Made by a program: the position numbers and the translations under genes. Below the pieces are notes generated by a model that saw only the letters and a list, made by a program, of their open reading frames with translations, searched no databases and was not told the origin of the DNA. This document shows positions 23,844-35,409 of a stretch of DNA of 64,000 bases, piece by piece. Positions within the stretch are counted from its first letter, which is position 1, and the number at the start of each line of letters is the position of its first letter. The stretch comes from Cycas panzhihuaensis (Eukaryota > Cycadophyta), in contig CM041465.1 of assembly GCA_023213395.1 (NCBI GenBank), forward strand, positions 238,149,741 through 238,213,740, in the 5' to 3' direction.

Positions 23844-24895
23844 TGATCCAGGAGGATCTACCATATGTTTACAAGATGCAGAAAACTCTAAGCATTGGCA
23901 TAACTAAAAGAGATATAGCCAAATGGTATCAAAATTATATGAAATTTTGTGTAAAGGGAGAAGACACATCCCACTATATGTGTACAAAATGTGGGGTTCA
24001 GAAAATATCATTTGATTAGAGTTCAAGCCTTGTTTTTATATAAAATTAATCCCACAGCTAGCAGAAACAAATAGAAAATATATATTATTATTATATGAAT
24101 AGAAATATGGCCAATGACATCCAAATGATCTAAAATTTTGAGGAAGTGGAGGAGACATGCATTCCTATAAGTGTACCAAATTTGGGCTAAGTTGGAGTCC
24201 GTTAAGGTCAGTTATAAGCCACAACTTTTAAGAATTATATGAAGGCCACTTGGATAGCAGAAAAACAGCAAATATATATATTTATTAAATGAATACAAAT
24301 GTAACCAAATGATATCTAAATAAGCTAAATATTTGAGGAAGCTGAGGGGACATGTGTTTCTATATGAGTCCCAAATTTAAGCTAAATTGGAGTACGTTAA
24401 GATCTATTACAATCTATACCTTTTTAAGAATTGCATGAAGGCCACTTGGACAACATGCATTCTGGTGGTTAGTGGTTATACTTGCATGATTACCACTTGT
24501 TAAACATGCAATTTTGGTTTCTTTCTATAAATTGATACCTACTACAGGTTGGAGAGGTGGTTCTTAGAGACTTGACTTAGGAAGCATCCTTGGAGAAGCA
24601 TTTGGAGGGTTTGAGTCCCCCTTATGGTATAATTGTAACATTTATTCCTTGTAATTTTACCATTCTTTTGCTAGTTGATTTCTCCACCATTAAATGGAGA
24701 TTTTCATGGTTTAATAAAAGTATTAATACTCATACTTTTGGATCAATGTCAAGAATAAATGATTTGGTGTAGAATTTTCCTTTCATGGGCTCATTGTTGT
24801 TTTGATGTTATTAAGCTTTCTACACTAACTCCCAGGATCTCAAGGAGGAAAGGTTGATAATTGATTTCTTCACCAACTAAGCTCTTTTGGGATCA
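23844..24895 (+). repeat. Element E 5' LTR
   Basis: TGATCCAGGAGGATC at the start and CTCTTTTGGGATCA at the end. It pairs with 29529-30580. It is AT-rich, with AATATATATATTTATTAAATG near 24267. Small indels and substitutions separate the pair. Confidence 0.93.
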
Positions 24896-24900
24896 TATTT

Positions 24901-24913
24901 TGGTATCAGATCC
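24901..24913 (+). other. Primer-binding site of E (initiator tRNA-Met)
   Basis: TGGTATCAGATCC begins five bases after the LTR end. It matches the TGGTATCAGAGCC complement of plant initiator tRNA-Met with one mismatch. This is the commonest primer in plant LTR elements. Confidence 0.88.
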
Positions 24914-25022
24914 TCTGATCTTTGTTGTAGGGACTTGAATGGTACAAACAAGGAAAGGATACAAAGGTGAAGACTTTCTTGTGTTGTAATCACCAAGAAG
25001 ACAAAGAAAGAATCCAAGCACC

Positions 25023-25970
25023 ATGGCTGAAAAAGAAGATGGAGAAATTAGATTTGAAAAACTTGAGAAGAACGTAGAAGCCTTGATGCAAATGATGACC
25101 CACCTTCTACCTCTAGTCAAAGGAAAAGGCAAAGAGAAGGAATTTGAAGGAGGATCCACATATAACCACGACCATAAAGAGGAAGAGGAGGAGACCTTAA
25201 AGCACTCTTTTGAAGAAAGCAAGGGTACTTTATCTCATCAACCCCTCAAGGTGGAGGCAAAGTTGGATATTCCAACTTATGATGGAGAGATAAATGCTGA
25301 AAAGTTGGACCATTGGTTGGATCAACTTGAAACCTACTTCACAATTTATGCTTATAGTAATGCTCAAAATCTTTCATTTACTAGGCTCAAGTTATGTAAA
25401 CATGGATTGACATGGTGGAATGCATTTTTGAGGACTCATGATGTATCTTCTTTTTCATGGAGGGATTTTAAGAAAATAATAAAGAAAGAATTCTACCCCA
25501 TAGGTCATGAGGAAGACCAATAGGTCACTTGGCAATATTTACACCAAGGGAGAGGTGTAAGTGTCCAAGACTATACTTCTTTATTTTTTAGGCATGGCAT
25601 ACTACTTGGTATTAATATGGATGAACATGTCACTCTTATGAAATTTATTGGAGGATTACATGAATACATAAGGAAGGAACTAAGGCTTTTTAAGGTTCAA
25701 TCCATTGGAGAAGCAAGTAGGATGGCTATGGCGATAGAAAGTAAAAGTAAGAAATCTACATTCATGTCTAAAGATTCTACTTTTACTTCTAATAAGTATG
25801 AAAAGAATCCTAAATTGCACTCATCTAAGAGGTAAGAAGGAAAGAAGAAAAGAACTAATTTTGTTAAAAGTTCTAACTACTGTGAGCATTGTGATATTAG
25901 TGGTCATATTACAAAGAAAGTGTTGGAAGTTGCATCCAGAACTAAAGCCAAAGCATATCAAGGATATGGA
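25023..25970 (+). pseudogene. gag: Element E gag
   Basis: Starts at ATG 25023 in ACCATGG context. A charged, coil-like N-terminus is followed by a retrotransposon gag domain (LDIPTYDGEINAEKLDHWL near 25260, then LKLCKHGLTWWNAF near 25390) and a CCHC zinc knuckle (CEHCDISGHITKKC) near 25880-25925. The frame has TAG at 25521 and TAA at 25833, and shifts frame inside the knuckle. Product would be the capsid/nucleocapsid protein. Broken. Confidence 0.83.
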
Positions 25971-26559
25971 AGTAAGAAAGAAGGAAAAAGGGAAAGCACT
26001 ACTTTCTGAGGTGGAGATTCAAAGTGAAGGAGAAGAAGAGAAGGTTACTCTACTTACAAATTATGAAGATGATGCTACAAGGGAGGAACTATTTCACTTG
26101 AAGCTTCAAGTAGGAAATAGTATGATCAGTGCCATTATAGATCCGCGGAGCCAAAAGAATTTGATCTCAGAAAGTTTGGTAAAGAGCATTAGGTTGGTAA
26201 CTACTCCTCACCCTCACCCATATCCTCTTGGTTGGATCCATAAAGATGTGGAAATGCAAATATCAAAGCAATGTACACTTAAATTTTCCATCACTAATGA
26301 TTTTGTTGATGAAGTAATATGTGATGTGGTGCCACTGGATGTATGCCATGTTGTGCTTGGGAGTCCCTACTTGTGGGATCGAGATGCACTCTTCTATCGA
26401 AGGGAGAGAAAGTATCGGTTGGTGAAGGATAACAAGGGCTTCATCATAAAGGCCACAAAGAAGCACTTGGATAAGATAGCATTAATTTCAACTACTCAAG
26501 CAAAAAGGATGATCAATGCATGTGGTAAATTCGTCATCTTAATGGTAAGGAGAAAATAA
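25971..26559 (+). pseudogene. Element E protease
   Basis: Aspartic protease in the pol frame. The active-site strand reads SAIIDPRSQKNLIS: the Asp codon at 26140 is kept but the usual Ser/Thr-Gly that follows is Pro-Arg (CCG CGG at 26143-26148), so it should be inactive. Downstream CHVVLGSPYLWDRDA near 26345 matches the conserved C-terminal block (VVLGMPWL-type). A TAA at 26557 closes the frame; RT continues in the same frame after a second TAA just before 26617. Confidence 0.82.
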
Positions 26560-26616
26560 GAGCCAAGAGATGAAGAAGGCCCTTCTACTCACACTCTCCT
26601 TATATCACCTAAATAA

Positions 26617-27957
26617 ATGCAACAAATTGAGGAGTTAAAGACAAGGTATGATATTCTATTTCAACATGTTGATGGGCTTCCACCAAAGAGAAAGATAGAG
26701 CATGAAATCACACTTGTAGGAGATGCACCATTACCTAATGTTGCTTTGTATAGGCACTCCATTGTAGAGAATAATGAGATAAAGAGGCAAGTTGAGGAGT
26801 TGCTTGATCAAGGGGTCATAAGACCTTCATGTTCATCTTGTGGGTCACCAATTGTCTTGGTGCCTAAGAAGGATGGAGGATGGAGAATGTGTATAGATTT
26901 TCGTGCTTTGAATAAAATTGCAATTAAAAATCGCTACCCTTTGCCTCGCATAGATGATTTGCTTGATCAAATTCAACATGCTTGTTATTTCACTAAATTG
27001 GATTTAAAAAGTGGTTATCACCAAGTTAGGGTCAAGGAGGAGGACACATGGAAGACGGCCTTCAAAACAAAGCAAGGACTTTTTGAATGGATGGTTATGC
27101 CTTTCGGATTGTGTAATGCTCCTGCAACATTCATGAGGCTAATGAATGAAATGTTAAGGCCTTATTTGGATAATTTTATTGTTGTCTATCTTGATGACAT
27201 TTTGATTTTTAGTAACACATGGGAGGAACATTTGCAGCACATAGAAGAAGTTTTAAAGACTATGGCTAAGCATCATTTGAAGCTTAATGTGAAGAAGTGT
27301 GAATTTGGCAAGGAGAACTTGATCTTCTTAGGCTTTGTGGTTGGAGGAGGAAAGTTGAGCATTGATCCACTCAAGACTCAAGCCATCCTCAAATGGCCTA
27401 GGCCAACAAACATCACAGAGGTGAGAAGTTTTTTAGGAGCTTGTCAATACTTGAGAAAGTTTATTCTTCATTTCTCACAGGTTGCAGCACCTCTATATGG
27501 ATTGACAAAATCTACTAGAAAGTTTACTTGGGGTTCTAAGGAGGAAGAAGCATTTCTTCTTTTAAAGAAAAAAATTTATGAAGCACCGGTTTTGGCAATG
27601 CCAAATTTGCAAAGGCCTTTTGAAGTAGAAGCTGATGCAAGTGGAAATGCGATGGGAGCTGTCCTTATTCAAGATGGGAAGCCTATTGCGTACCATTCGG
27701 AAGTCTTCATCCCTCAAGTGAAGAACTACACAACATATGATCGAGAAATGTTCGCACTTCATCAAGCATGCAAGCATTGGAGGTCATACTTGCTCGGAAA
27801 AGAGGTTGTAGTTCATACCGATCATAAGCCTCTTCAATTTTTATAAACTCAAAGTAAATTACAGCAAGCAAGACACATGAAGTGGATGAGTTATTTATAA
27901 CAATTCAATATTGTAATTAAGTATAAAAAGGGATCTAATAACAAAATTGCTGATATG
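26617..27957 (+). pseudogene. pol: Element E reverse transcriptase and RNase H
   Basis: A 409-codon open stretch holds nearly all of RT: VPKKDGGWRMCIDFRALNK near 26855, FTKLDLKSGYHQVR near 26990, FGLCNAPATF near 27105 and the catalytic YLDD box at 27187-27198. RNase H follows (EVEADASGNAMGAVLIQDG near 27625, HTDHKPLQ near 27815). TAA at 27844 and a stop at 27898 interrupt the RNase H tail, which ends in ADMLSRPP near 27950. RT itself is the best preserved enzyme domain in the window. Confidence 0.92.
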
Positions 27958-29463
27958 TTATCTAGACCACCTTGTTCCACTTCTTCTTCTACTTTTGTTT
28001 GTAGTTCTCTTATGAGTTTGCAAGTGGAACCAATGCATCATGAAGAGTACAAAGACTTGTACCATGAAGATGAATCTTTGAAGGAAGAATTAGAGAACCT
28101 AGCAAAAGGAAGGCCTTCCCAACTTGCTTGGAAGGATGGTCTACTTTTCAAAGGGGAGCAACTCTATGTTCCATCAAAAGGAGACAAGATCCAGTGGCTT
28201 AAAGAAGCCCATACTTCTAAAGTAGCTGGTCACTTTGGTATAGAGAAGACTTTAGCAAACTTGAGAAGATATGTTGTATGGCCAAAAATGCAAAATGATG
28301 TAAAAAAATATGTAAAAGGATGTGTAATGTGTAATACTTCTAAGCCTTCTTCTAGAAAATTAGGATTGTATACACCACTTCCTATTCCCACTAGACCTTG
28401 GGAAAGTATCTCCATTGATTTTTTAGGAGGACTTCCCATGACTAGGAAGGGATATGATTATCTCTTTGTTGTTGTAGATAGGTTTAGTAAAATGATATGT
28501 CTAATACCTTGTAAGAAGACAATCACAGGTACAGGAGTAGCTGAATTATTCTTTGAGCATGTATGGAAGAATTTTGGCTTGCCTTCTTCCATCATTTCAG
28601 ATTGGGACACTCGATTCCTTTCATCATTTTGGAAGTCACTATGGGAGATGATGGATACCAAATTGAAGAGGAGTACAAGTTTCCATCCTCAAACAGATGG
28701 ACAAACCAAAGTAGTGAACAAAACTTTGGTACATCTATTGAGGGGATACAATTCCAAGCATCCAAAGACTTGGGATGAATCATTGGCTTTCTACAATTTG
28801 CTTTTAATAGAGCAATGCATGCATCACACTCTAAAGCATCTTTTGAAGTTTGTTTGGGATACTTACCTCAAAGTCCATTTGACTTAGAGTTTTCTATGCA
28901 AGCTAAGGAAGGATCCATCAAAGAGAAGGAGGAGCATGACAAGGATTTAAGATACTTGGAGAAGATCCAGAGAGTCCACAAAGAAGTACATGATCAACTT
29001 CTAAGGACTCAACAAAAGTACAAGGAAAGACATGACAAGCATAGCCAAGAGTGTACTTTCCAAGAAGGAGATTTAGTATGGTTATACTTGAGCAAGGAGA
29101 GGTTAAAAGGAGAAGGTAAGAAACTCAAACCTATAAGGTATGGACCATTCAAGATTTTGAGAAAAGTAGGTGGCAATGCTTTCCAACTTGATCTTCCACC
29201 TTATATGCAAATATATTCAGTAGTAAATGCTAAATACTTAAAACTCTTTAAGCCCTCCATGCTAGATGAGGAACAGGACCAGTTCACTTTACCTTCAGTT
29301 GATGATTTATATTTGGAAAGTGATGAGCCTCTCAAGGAAGATTGTATCTTGGAGAGAAAATCTACCAAAAATAAGACATAAGACACATGAATCTTTTAGG
29401 ATTGGAGTAGCAGGGAAATTGCCTAGTAAGGCCAAGTGGTTTAGTAGGCAACAAGGAGAATAA
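27958..29463 (+). pseudogene. Element E integrase with altered catalytic Glu
   Basis: The HHCC zinc domain is at about 28205-28335 (HTSKVAGHFG...CVMCNTSK). The core has Asp in SIDFLGG (near 28415) and Asp in SSIISDWDT (near 28600). The third catalytic residue, normally Glu in DGQTEVVNR, is Lys here (AAA at 28708-28710), a G to A change, so strand transfer should fail. A frameshift near 28830 moves the frame, and another near 29370 leads to a C-terminal piece KAKWFSR that recalls the end of a chromodomain-like tail. That last point is weak. Confidence 0.87.
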
Positions 29464-29512
29464 CACTTCCCCCATCTCCAATTCTAAGCCAAACAGGAGT
29501 TGGCTATTTTCC

Positions 29513-29528
29513 AAGGAAGGGGGAGCCA
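29513..29528 (+). other. Element E polypurine tract
   Basis: AAGGAAGGGGGAGCCA directly precedes the 3' LTR start at 29529. It would prime plus-strand DNA synthesis. Confidence 0.82.
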
Positions 29529-30580
29529 TGATCTAGGAGGATCTACCATATGTTTAGAGGATGCAGAAAATTCTAAGCATTCGTATAACTAAAAGAGATA
29601 TGGCCAAATGGTATCAAAATTATATGAAATTTTATGTAAAAGGAGAATACAATCCCACTAGATGTGTACAAAAGGTGGGGTTCAGAAAATATCATTTGAT
29701 TAGAGTTCAAGCCCTGTTTTTACATAAAATTAATCCCACAGCTAGCAGAAAAAAATAGAAAATATATATTATAATTATATGAATAGAAATATGGCCAAAT
29801 GACATCCAAATGAGCTACAATTTTGAGGAATAAGAGGAGACATGTGTTCCTATACATGTACCAAATTTGGGCTGAATTGGAGTCCGGTAAGGTTAGTTAC
29901 AAGCTACAACTTTTAAGAATTGTATGAAGGCAACTTGGACAGTAGAAAAACAACAAATATATATATTTATTAAATGAATAAAAATGTAGCCAAATGACAT
30001 CCAAATAAGCTAAAACTTTGAGGAAGCTTAGGGGACATGTGTGACTATATGTGTACCAAATTTGAGCCAAATTAGAGTATGTTAAGATCTATTACAAGCT
30101 ATAATGTTTTAAGAATTGCATGAAGGCCACTTGGACAACATGCATTCTAGTGGTTAGTGGTTATACTTGCATGATTGCCACTTATTAAACATGCAAGTTT
30201 GGTTTCTTTATATAAATTGAGACCTACTACAGGTTGGAGAGATGGTTCTTGGAGACTTGAATTGGGAAGCATCCTTAGAGAAGCATTTGGAGGGTTTGAG
30301 TCCCCCTTATGGTATAATTGTAACATTTATTCCTTGTAATTTTACCATTCTTTTGCTAGTTGATTTCTCCACTATTAAATAGAGATTTTCATGGTTTAAT
30401 AAAAGTATTACTCCTCATACTTTTGGATGAATGTCAAGAATAAATGATTTGGTATAGAATTTTCCTTTCATGGGCTCATTGTTGTTTTGATGTTATTGAG
30501 CTTTCTACACTAACGCCCAAGATCTCAAGGAGGAAAGGTTGATAATTGATTTCTTCACCAACTAAGCTCTTTTGGGATCA
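29529..30580 (+). repeat. Element E 3' LTR
   Basis: TGATCTAGGAGGATC at the start, GGGATCA at the end, then CATAG. The same length as the 5' LTR. The A/T-rich stretch near 29760-29960 carries most of the differences. Confidence 0.93.
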
Positions 30581-31379
30581 CATAGTGAGGGAGATGTTCC
30601 CTAAGGTCTACGTAGAGGGGCAATTGCCCATCCAGGCAGAGGATGCGCCTAAGTCGATAGGATCCCACATGTAGGCATTCACCCCACTGGTGAGGGTGAG
30701 ATACATCTGGGCTGTAGAGTCCCAGGAACACATGGCATTATGGGGCCAACTACAACGAGAGCTCGACGCAGCTAGGGGCGAGCAGGATGAGTTGCGCGGA
30801 TGAGTCTAGCCCTTAGAGGCTCAGAGTGGACTAGGAGGAGATACGGGGAGAAGCATCCACATAGCAGTACTGGAGGAGCACCTCAAGGTGACAGAGGAGA
30901 AGTTTCAGAGTATAGAGGAGGGACTCCGAGGAGAGAGGGATCACATCCAGGTTTGATACGACCAGCTAGTGGCACAGATGGTCTCAAGGTTGAGCAAGAG
31001 CCAGACCCACACACACATAGCAGCTACGACCCTGAGATAGCCTTGGGATGAGGGGAGTGAGGCAGGTAGCTCGTGGAGGCCTAGGAGGAGCCCCAGAGGG
31101 ATGTGGTCCCCAGGAGAGGGATCACACAGACCAGGGGATGGCACCCTAGGATCAGGACAGTAGTAGATGAGATGTACATATAGTTTTGACGGGAAAGCAC
31201 GGGCCTCTAGGGGGTCATATGTAGGCTCACATGACTATACCCCCCCTGCAAGGATCCTGGATTCCCACATGCATGATGTACCATGACATTTTGATATATA
31301 TATATATATATGCGGGGTAATTAGAACCCTATTTTGACATGAAATGGTGTGTATCATGTATGATAGAGATAGCATATAT

Positions 31380-31480
31380 GATTTACTTTTGTAAATGAAT
31401 ATTTTTATATGTTGTAAATATAAATATGTTTCGTTGTAAGTATTTGGTTGTAAAAATTTTGTTGTAAATATGCATGTATT
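31380..31480 (+). terminator. Candidate poly(A) region of the antisense gene
   Basis: Repeated TTGTAA motifs in a T-rich stretch (four in about 90 bases) lie about 220 bases after the antisense stop codon. UGUA-rich far-upstream elements are typical of plant poly(A) signals. A and C have AT-rich counterparts at about 40240-40310 and 52850-52900 (opposite strand). Confidence 0.35.
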
Positions 31481-31751
31481 TCCTTCCATGTATGGCTATA
31501 TCTCTAACATGAGCACACACGTCCACCATAAGTAGAGGTGATCGAAAGGTGTGAGGTTAGAAATAGAGTGACATGCACGTCCACGGGGGAGCATAGCAGA
31601 ATATGTGAAGAAAACAACAGGCAGGAGAAGGGAGTGACGATACTCCACAACGTCGTCCTAGTTGAGGGATGCCCAAATAGGAGGACAAAGGTTCCCGAGA
31701 GGATATGGGAACGCGGGTTCTGTGGGAGGAACCAGAAGACAAAGCGAAAAT

Positions 31752-31811
31752 CCATCTTAAATTGCCATTCTACCCGTGGTTGGGAGGAATGGGAACAACT
31801 TAAAATTGTAG
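31752..31811 (-). other. Stem-loop after integrase in D
   Basis: Single copy of the unit repeated four times in B. Arms CCATCTTAAATTGCCATTC (31752-31770) and GAATGGGAACAACTTAAAATTG (31787-31808) can pair with a bulge, around TACCCGTGGTTGGGAG. It lies about 45 bases beyond the integrase stop. Confidence 0.78.
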
Positions 31812-31855
31812 TTTAGGCTCGTTTCAGAGCATGGCAGAGAAAAAGAGCAGAAATA

Positions 31856-33050
31856 TCATGCGTAAAACTTCTTAAGGAATTTTCCATTGACCGCTTTCTC
31901 AAATTCTAAGCCTTTTAAGGTGGTGATCCTGTATGCACTGTTATCGAGGCTTTCGAGAACGATGAAGGGGCCTACCCATTTAGGCCCGAATTTGGCCAAG
32001 CGATCATAAAGATATTCCAATTTGAGGACGTGGTCCCCAGGGCACAAAGGACAAGCACGAAGACGTTTGTCGTGTGTCCTTTGCAAGCGAGCTTTCGAAG
32101 TGAGGTTTGCTTGATAAGCCATTAAGTGCCTCTCATCCAAGGCTTCGAGGTCTAGGAGGCGAGCCTGGCGAATAGACTCCTCATAAATGAGTCCTCGAAG
32201 GGAAACCCGAAGAGAGGGGATCTCCACTTCTAGTGGGAGTATCACCTCGGTTCCGTAGACTAACGAGAATGGGGTCATTCTGGTAGCCGTGCAGATGGAA
32301 GTGCGATAAGCCCACAGGGCGGAAGGGAGTTGGATGTGCCAATCCCTTTGAGACTGGGCCACGGTTTTTTTTTCAAATGCTGACGAGCATTTTATTGAAA
32401 GATTCAACTTGCCCATTTGCTTAGAGGTAATAAGGGGATGACGTCTTATGCGAGATCTTGAATTTCTCGCATAATTCGTCCATCCTTATTACAGAAGGAA
32501 GTTCCATTATCTGTAATTAGGATATCTGGAATCCCAAAATGACAGATAATATGCTGGTAGATGAAGGTGGCTATCGTCTTGCCAGGGGTAGTGGACAGGG
32601 GGATTGCCTCTGCCCATTTAGTGAAGTATTCGGTAGCGGTTAAGATATATTTATATTGTGCAGAAGATGGCAGCGATATAGCCCCAATGAGGTCTAAGCC
32701 CCATTGAGAAAAGGGCCATGGAGATACGATAGGGTGCAACGCCTCAAAAGGTACATGAGAGACATTGGCGTGCTCCTGACATCGCCGACATCTAAGGGCA
32801 CAGGTGTGGGCATCCTTGAACAAGGACAGCTAGTAATAACCCATGCGGAGGATCCTTTGGGCCATGGATTGGCCCCCAAAGTATCCCCCACAAATGCCAT
32901 AGTGGCATTCACAGAGTATTCAGTCTGCTTTGTCAGGAGCGACACAGTGAAGCAGGATCCCATTGAGGGATCTCTTGTATAACACTTCATCCACGAGGAA
33001 GTGTTGCTTAGCAGTGGCGTGGATGCGTGACCTAACCTTGTTAATGGCTT
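31856..33050 (-). pseudogene. Element D integrase
   Basis: Reading on the minus strand: zinc domain CRRCQEHANVSHVPF near 32790-32750, core Asp in WGLDLIGAI near 32700, Asp in ILITDNGTSF near 32520, then a frameshift at about 32480-32410 that removes the Glu region (A and C keep GQVE-type wording). The C-terminal half is open from 32416 to 31856 (PLEVEIPSLRVSLRGLI, GPFIVLESLDNSAYRI) and ends KFLKKFYA. It joins the target-DNA step of the Tat-like element. Inactive here. Confidence 0.85.
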
Positions 33051-35409
33051 CAGGGTGATATTCTTGCTGAGTCAGATATCGCACAATGTCACCATACCAC
33101 TCGCTGTTGGCGAGTGGGTGAAGGGAAGCATTGCAGACAGTCATAATAGACTCGTCCGGGAAAGAGTCGTCAACAGGAACGCCACTCGCGTTGGGAATGG
33201 CAGCATCGACTAATTGCTTTGCTACTATCATTTCCTTCTTCGACTTCCTGTTAATGACTTGAAAGTCAAACTCTTGAAGCAGGACGGCCCAACGACCTGC
33301 CCTACCTGTCAAGTCTGAATGAGTAAGTAAGTAATGCAAGGGATCAGATTGAACGATCACCTTGGTTGTATTACCGAGTACGTAATGCCTAAACTTCTTA
33401 GTCGCATGGACCAAGGAGAGGCATTCCTTTTTGGCAGGGGGATAGTTTAATTCAGCAGCAATGAGAGTGTGGCTAATGAAATAAATAGCCCTCTCGGTTC
33501 CTGAATCGTCCTCCTGTGCAAGCATTGCACCCAGGGATTCGTCAGTTACTGAAGTGTATAGAATGAAGGGCCTATAAAAACGAGGAGGCGCTAGTGTACG
33601 GGCAGAAATGAGAGCTTCCTTGAGCCCTACGAAGGCCTTTTGGGTCTTGTCCGACCAAGTAAAAGGGGCTCCTTTCTTCAATAGGTTCATAAGAGGCTTG
33701 GCGTTTATGGCGAAATTTGCCAAGAAACACCTCAGAAAACCAAGCCTGCCTAGAAACGACTTAATTTGTCATTGGGTTCTAGGCAACGGCATGTCAAGGA
33801 TTGCCTTGACTTTTTCTAGATCGATTTAGATTCCTTATTGGGACACGAGGAAACCCAAGAGTTTGCTTGAAGTGATGGCAAACACGCATTTCAGCGGGTT
33901 CAAGCTAACGTGATACTTGCGGCATCTTGTGAAGATGGCACGCAAGTCGGAAGGATGATGGGCTCTGGTACGTGAAAGGCCCATCATATCGTCCATGAAA
34001 ATCTCTAACATATTGTTGATGAGGTCATGAAAAATAAAATGCATGGCTCTTTGATAAGTAGCCCCTACATTCTTAAGACTAAAGAGCATTGCCTTGTAGG
34101 CAAAGGTACCCCATGGCATAGTGAATGCCGTCTTATGGCGGTCTTCAGGAGAAATCTGAATTTGGTTATAGCCGGAGAAGCCATCCATTAAGGACATTAC
34201 TTCGAATCTAGTCATACGATCAATTATTTGATCAATGAAGGGAAGAGGAAAGTTGTCCTTAGGACAAGCATTGTTTATGTCACGAAAATCAACACAAATA
34301 CGAATGGTCTCGTTCTTCTTAACAACGGGAACGATATTTGATACCCACTTAGGGTAATCGATGGAAGAAACAAGTCCCGTATCCAGAAGCTTCTGAACCT
34401 CCATCTTAATGGCAAATGAAAGCTTCAGGTGAAGGGGATGCTGCTTCTGATGCATTGGGCGAGCGTCAGGAAAGGTCGTAAGGTTATGCGTGATGATGGA
34501 GGGGTCAATACCCTTCATATCTGAGTAGTCCCACGCAAATACATCACGGAATTCCTGGAACAGAAGGGAGTATTCCCTCACTTCGTCAGGAGTACATTCC
34601 GCTCCTACCTTGATGATCTTGTCTAGGGTAAGGACTATGTCCTGAGTTTCCCCCATGCACATAGCATTCCCCTCCTCAAAATAGAGGGGGGCAAGATCGA
34701 CCAGAAGAGAGGAAACGGAAGAAGGGATTGGGTCGGCTAATGTGGACTCAATCACTAAGACCTTCTGGTGGCTAAGCTTATGGTGACCAGGAGGCAAACT
34801 GGGCATGGAACCTGCTAAGTGCTCCAGCAAAGCCTCATCGTCTTTGAAGTAGTCCATCCCATGGATGACCTGACTTCGAATGGACGAGGCACGGGATAGC
34901 ATGGGAGTGATAGGACCGGTATGGCTTGAAATCTGCCCATCATCCCCAAGGGACTCTAAAGAAGAGTCAAGGAGAGGTCCCTCATAAAAAGCAAGAGGGA
35001 AACTCTCAACATCATCACCTACGGGAGGTGATCGAATGGAAGAGCTAGGAACATGATGATCAACATGCGCAATGTCATGTGACATGTGAAAATGACCAGG
35101 CTCTACAACAAAAGGGGTCCTAAGAGGAAACCTAGGACTAGGAGGACGCCCCACACTAGTGCGGAGAAACGAAACTGGGTGAGGATAATCCTCATCCTCG
35201 CTATGGGACCTATCACCGTCAAATATGGCGAGGTACCCATAGCTCCCGACACCAATAGGGGCGAAACGTGTCAAACCAAGAGAAGAAGATATGGGTTCTT
35301 CTTCATGGTAAGAGGAATCGGGGATTCCAATGGAGCAAGCCGAGACATGATCAGAAGGGTGTTTGTTTCCCTTCATATGGCCATGGCTTGCCTGAGCAGA
35401 AGGCCTAGC
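33051..35409 (-). pseudogene. pol: Element D linker, reverse transcriptase and RNase H
   Basis: A 513-codon open stretch (35376-33835) covers an acidic linker and RT: CVDFRDINNACPKDNFPLPF near 34300, DGFSGYNQIQIS near 34170 and the FMDD box near 34000-33990. RNase H continues from 33723 (YTSVTDESLGAMLAQED near 33560, [20 protein letters not shown] near 33420). Only a few stops occur, for example at 33832, and no shift. It is the best kept pol among the Tat-like copies. Its wording places it with non-chromovirus Ty3 elements. Confidence 0.88.

Larger units (their letters stand above)
23844..30580 (+). mobile_element. Element E: complete Ty3/gypsy element of a different lineage
   Basis: E is 6,737 bp with two 1,052-bp LTRs that begin TGAT and end ATCA, target duplication CATAG on both sides, a tRNA-Met primer site, gag, protease, RT, RNase H, integrase and a polypurine tract. 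It landed in exon 3 of D's antisense gene. The LTRs agree at roughly nine in ten bases by eye, so it is not a fresh insertion. Codon wording in RT and integrase is chromovirus-like and unlike A-D. Confidence 0.93.
21947..31163 (+). pseudogene. Antisense plant-mobile-domain gene of element D, three exons, split by E
   Basis: The gene is opposite to D's gag-pol. Exons: 21947-21970, 22462-23695, and 23817-23843 joined across E to 30586-31163. Introns start GTGAGT (21971) and GTGAGA (23696) and end GCAG and GTAG. Exon lengths sum to 621 codons including the stop. The N-terminal domain shows SYWDKRRHIFHLP, GDVTIIPGDIRQILG and further Trp-rich blocks, matching the plant mobile domain pattern W-x4-H-x-FHLP-x2-G-E-x-T-x4-D-x3-LLG. 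Then come a run of Asp/Asn/Ser, GPS-type repeats, and a Glu/Gln/Arg-rich C-terminus likely to coil (30690-30960). Internal stops near 22900, 22987 and 30672 break it. Domain naming is by eye; the role is unknown, possibly nuclear and linked to silencing or its escape. Confidence 0.72.

Noticed and set aside
29340-29463. Chromodomain at the end of element E
   Set aside because: The tail KAKWFSR is suggestive but the stretch is short, frameshifted and lacks clear aromatic cage residues, so I did not call it.
25023-29463. Element E as an intact autonomous element
   Set aside because: Full structure with LTRs, but gag and pol have stops, frameshifts and lost catalytic residues.
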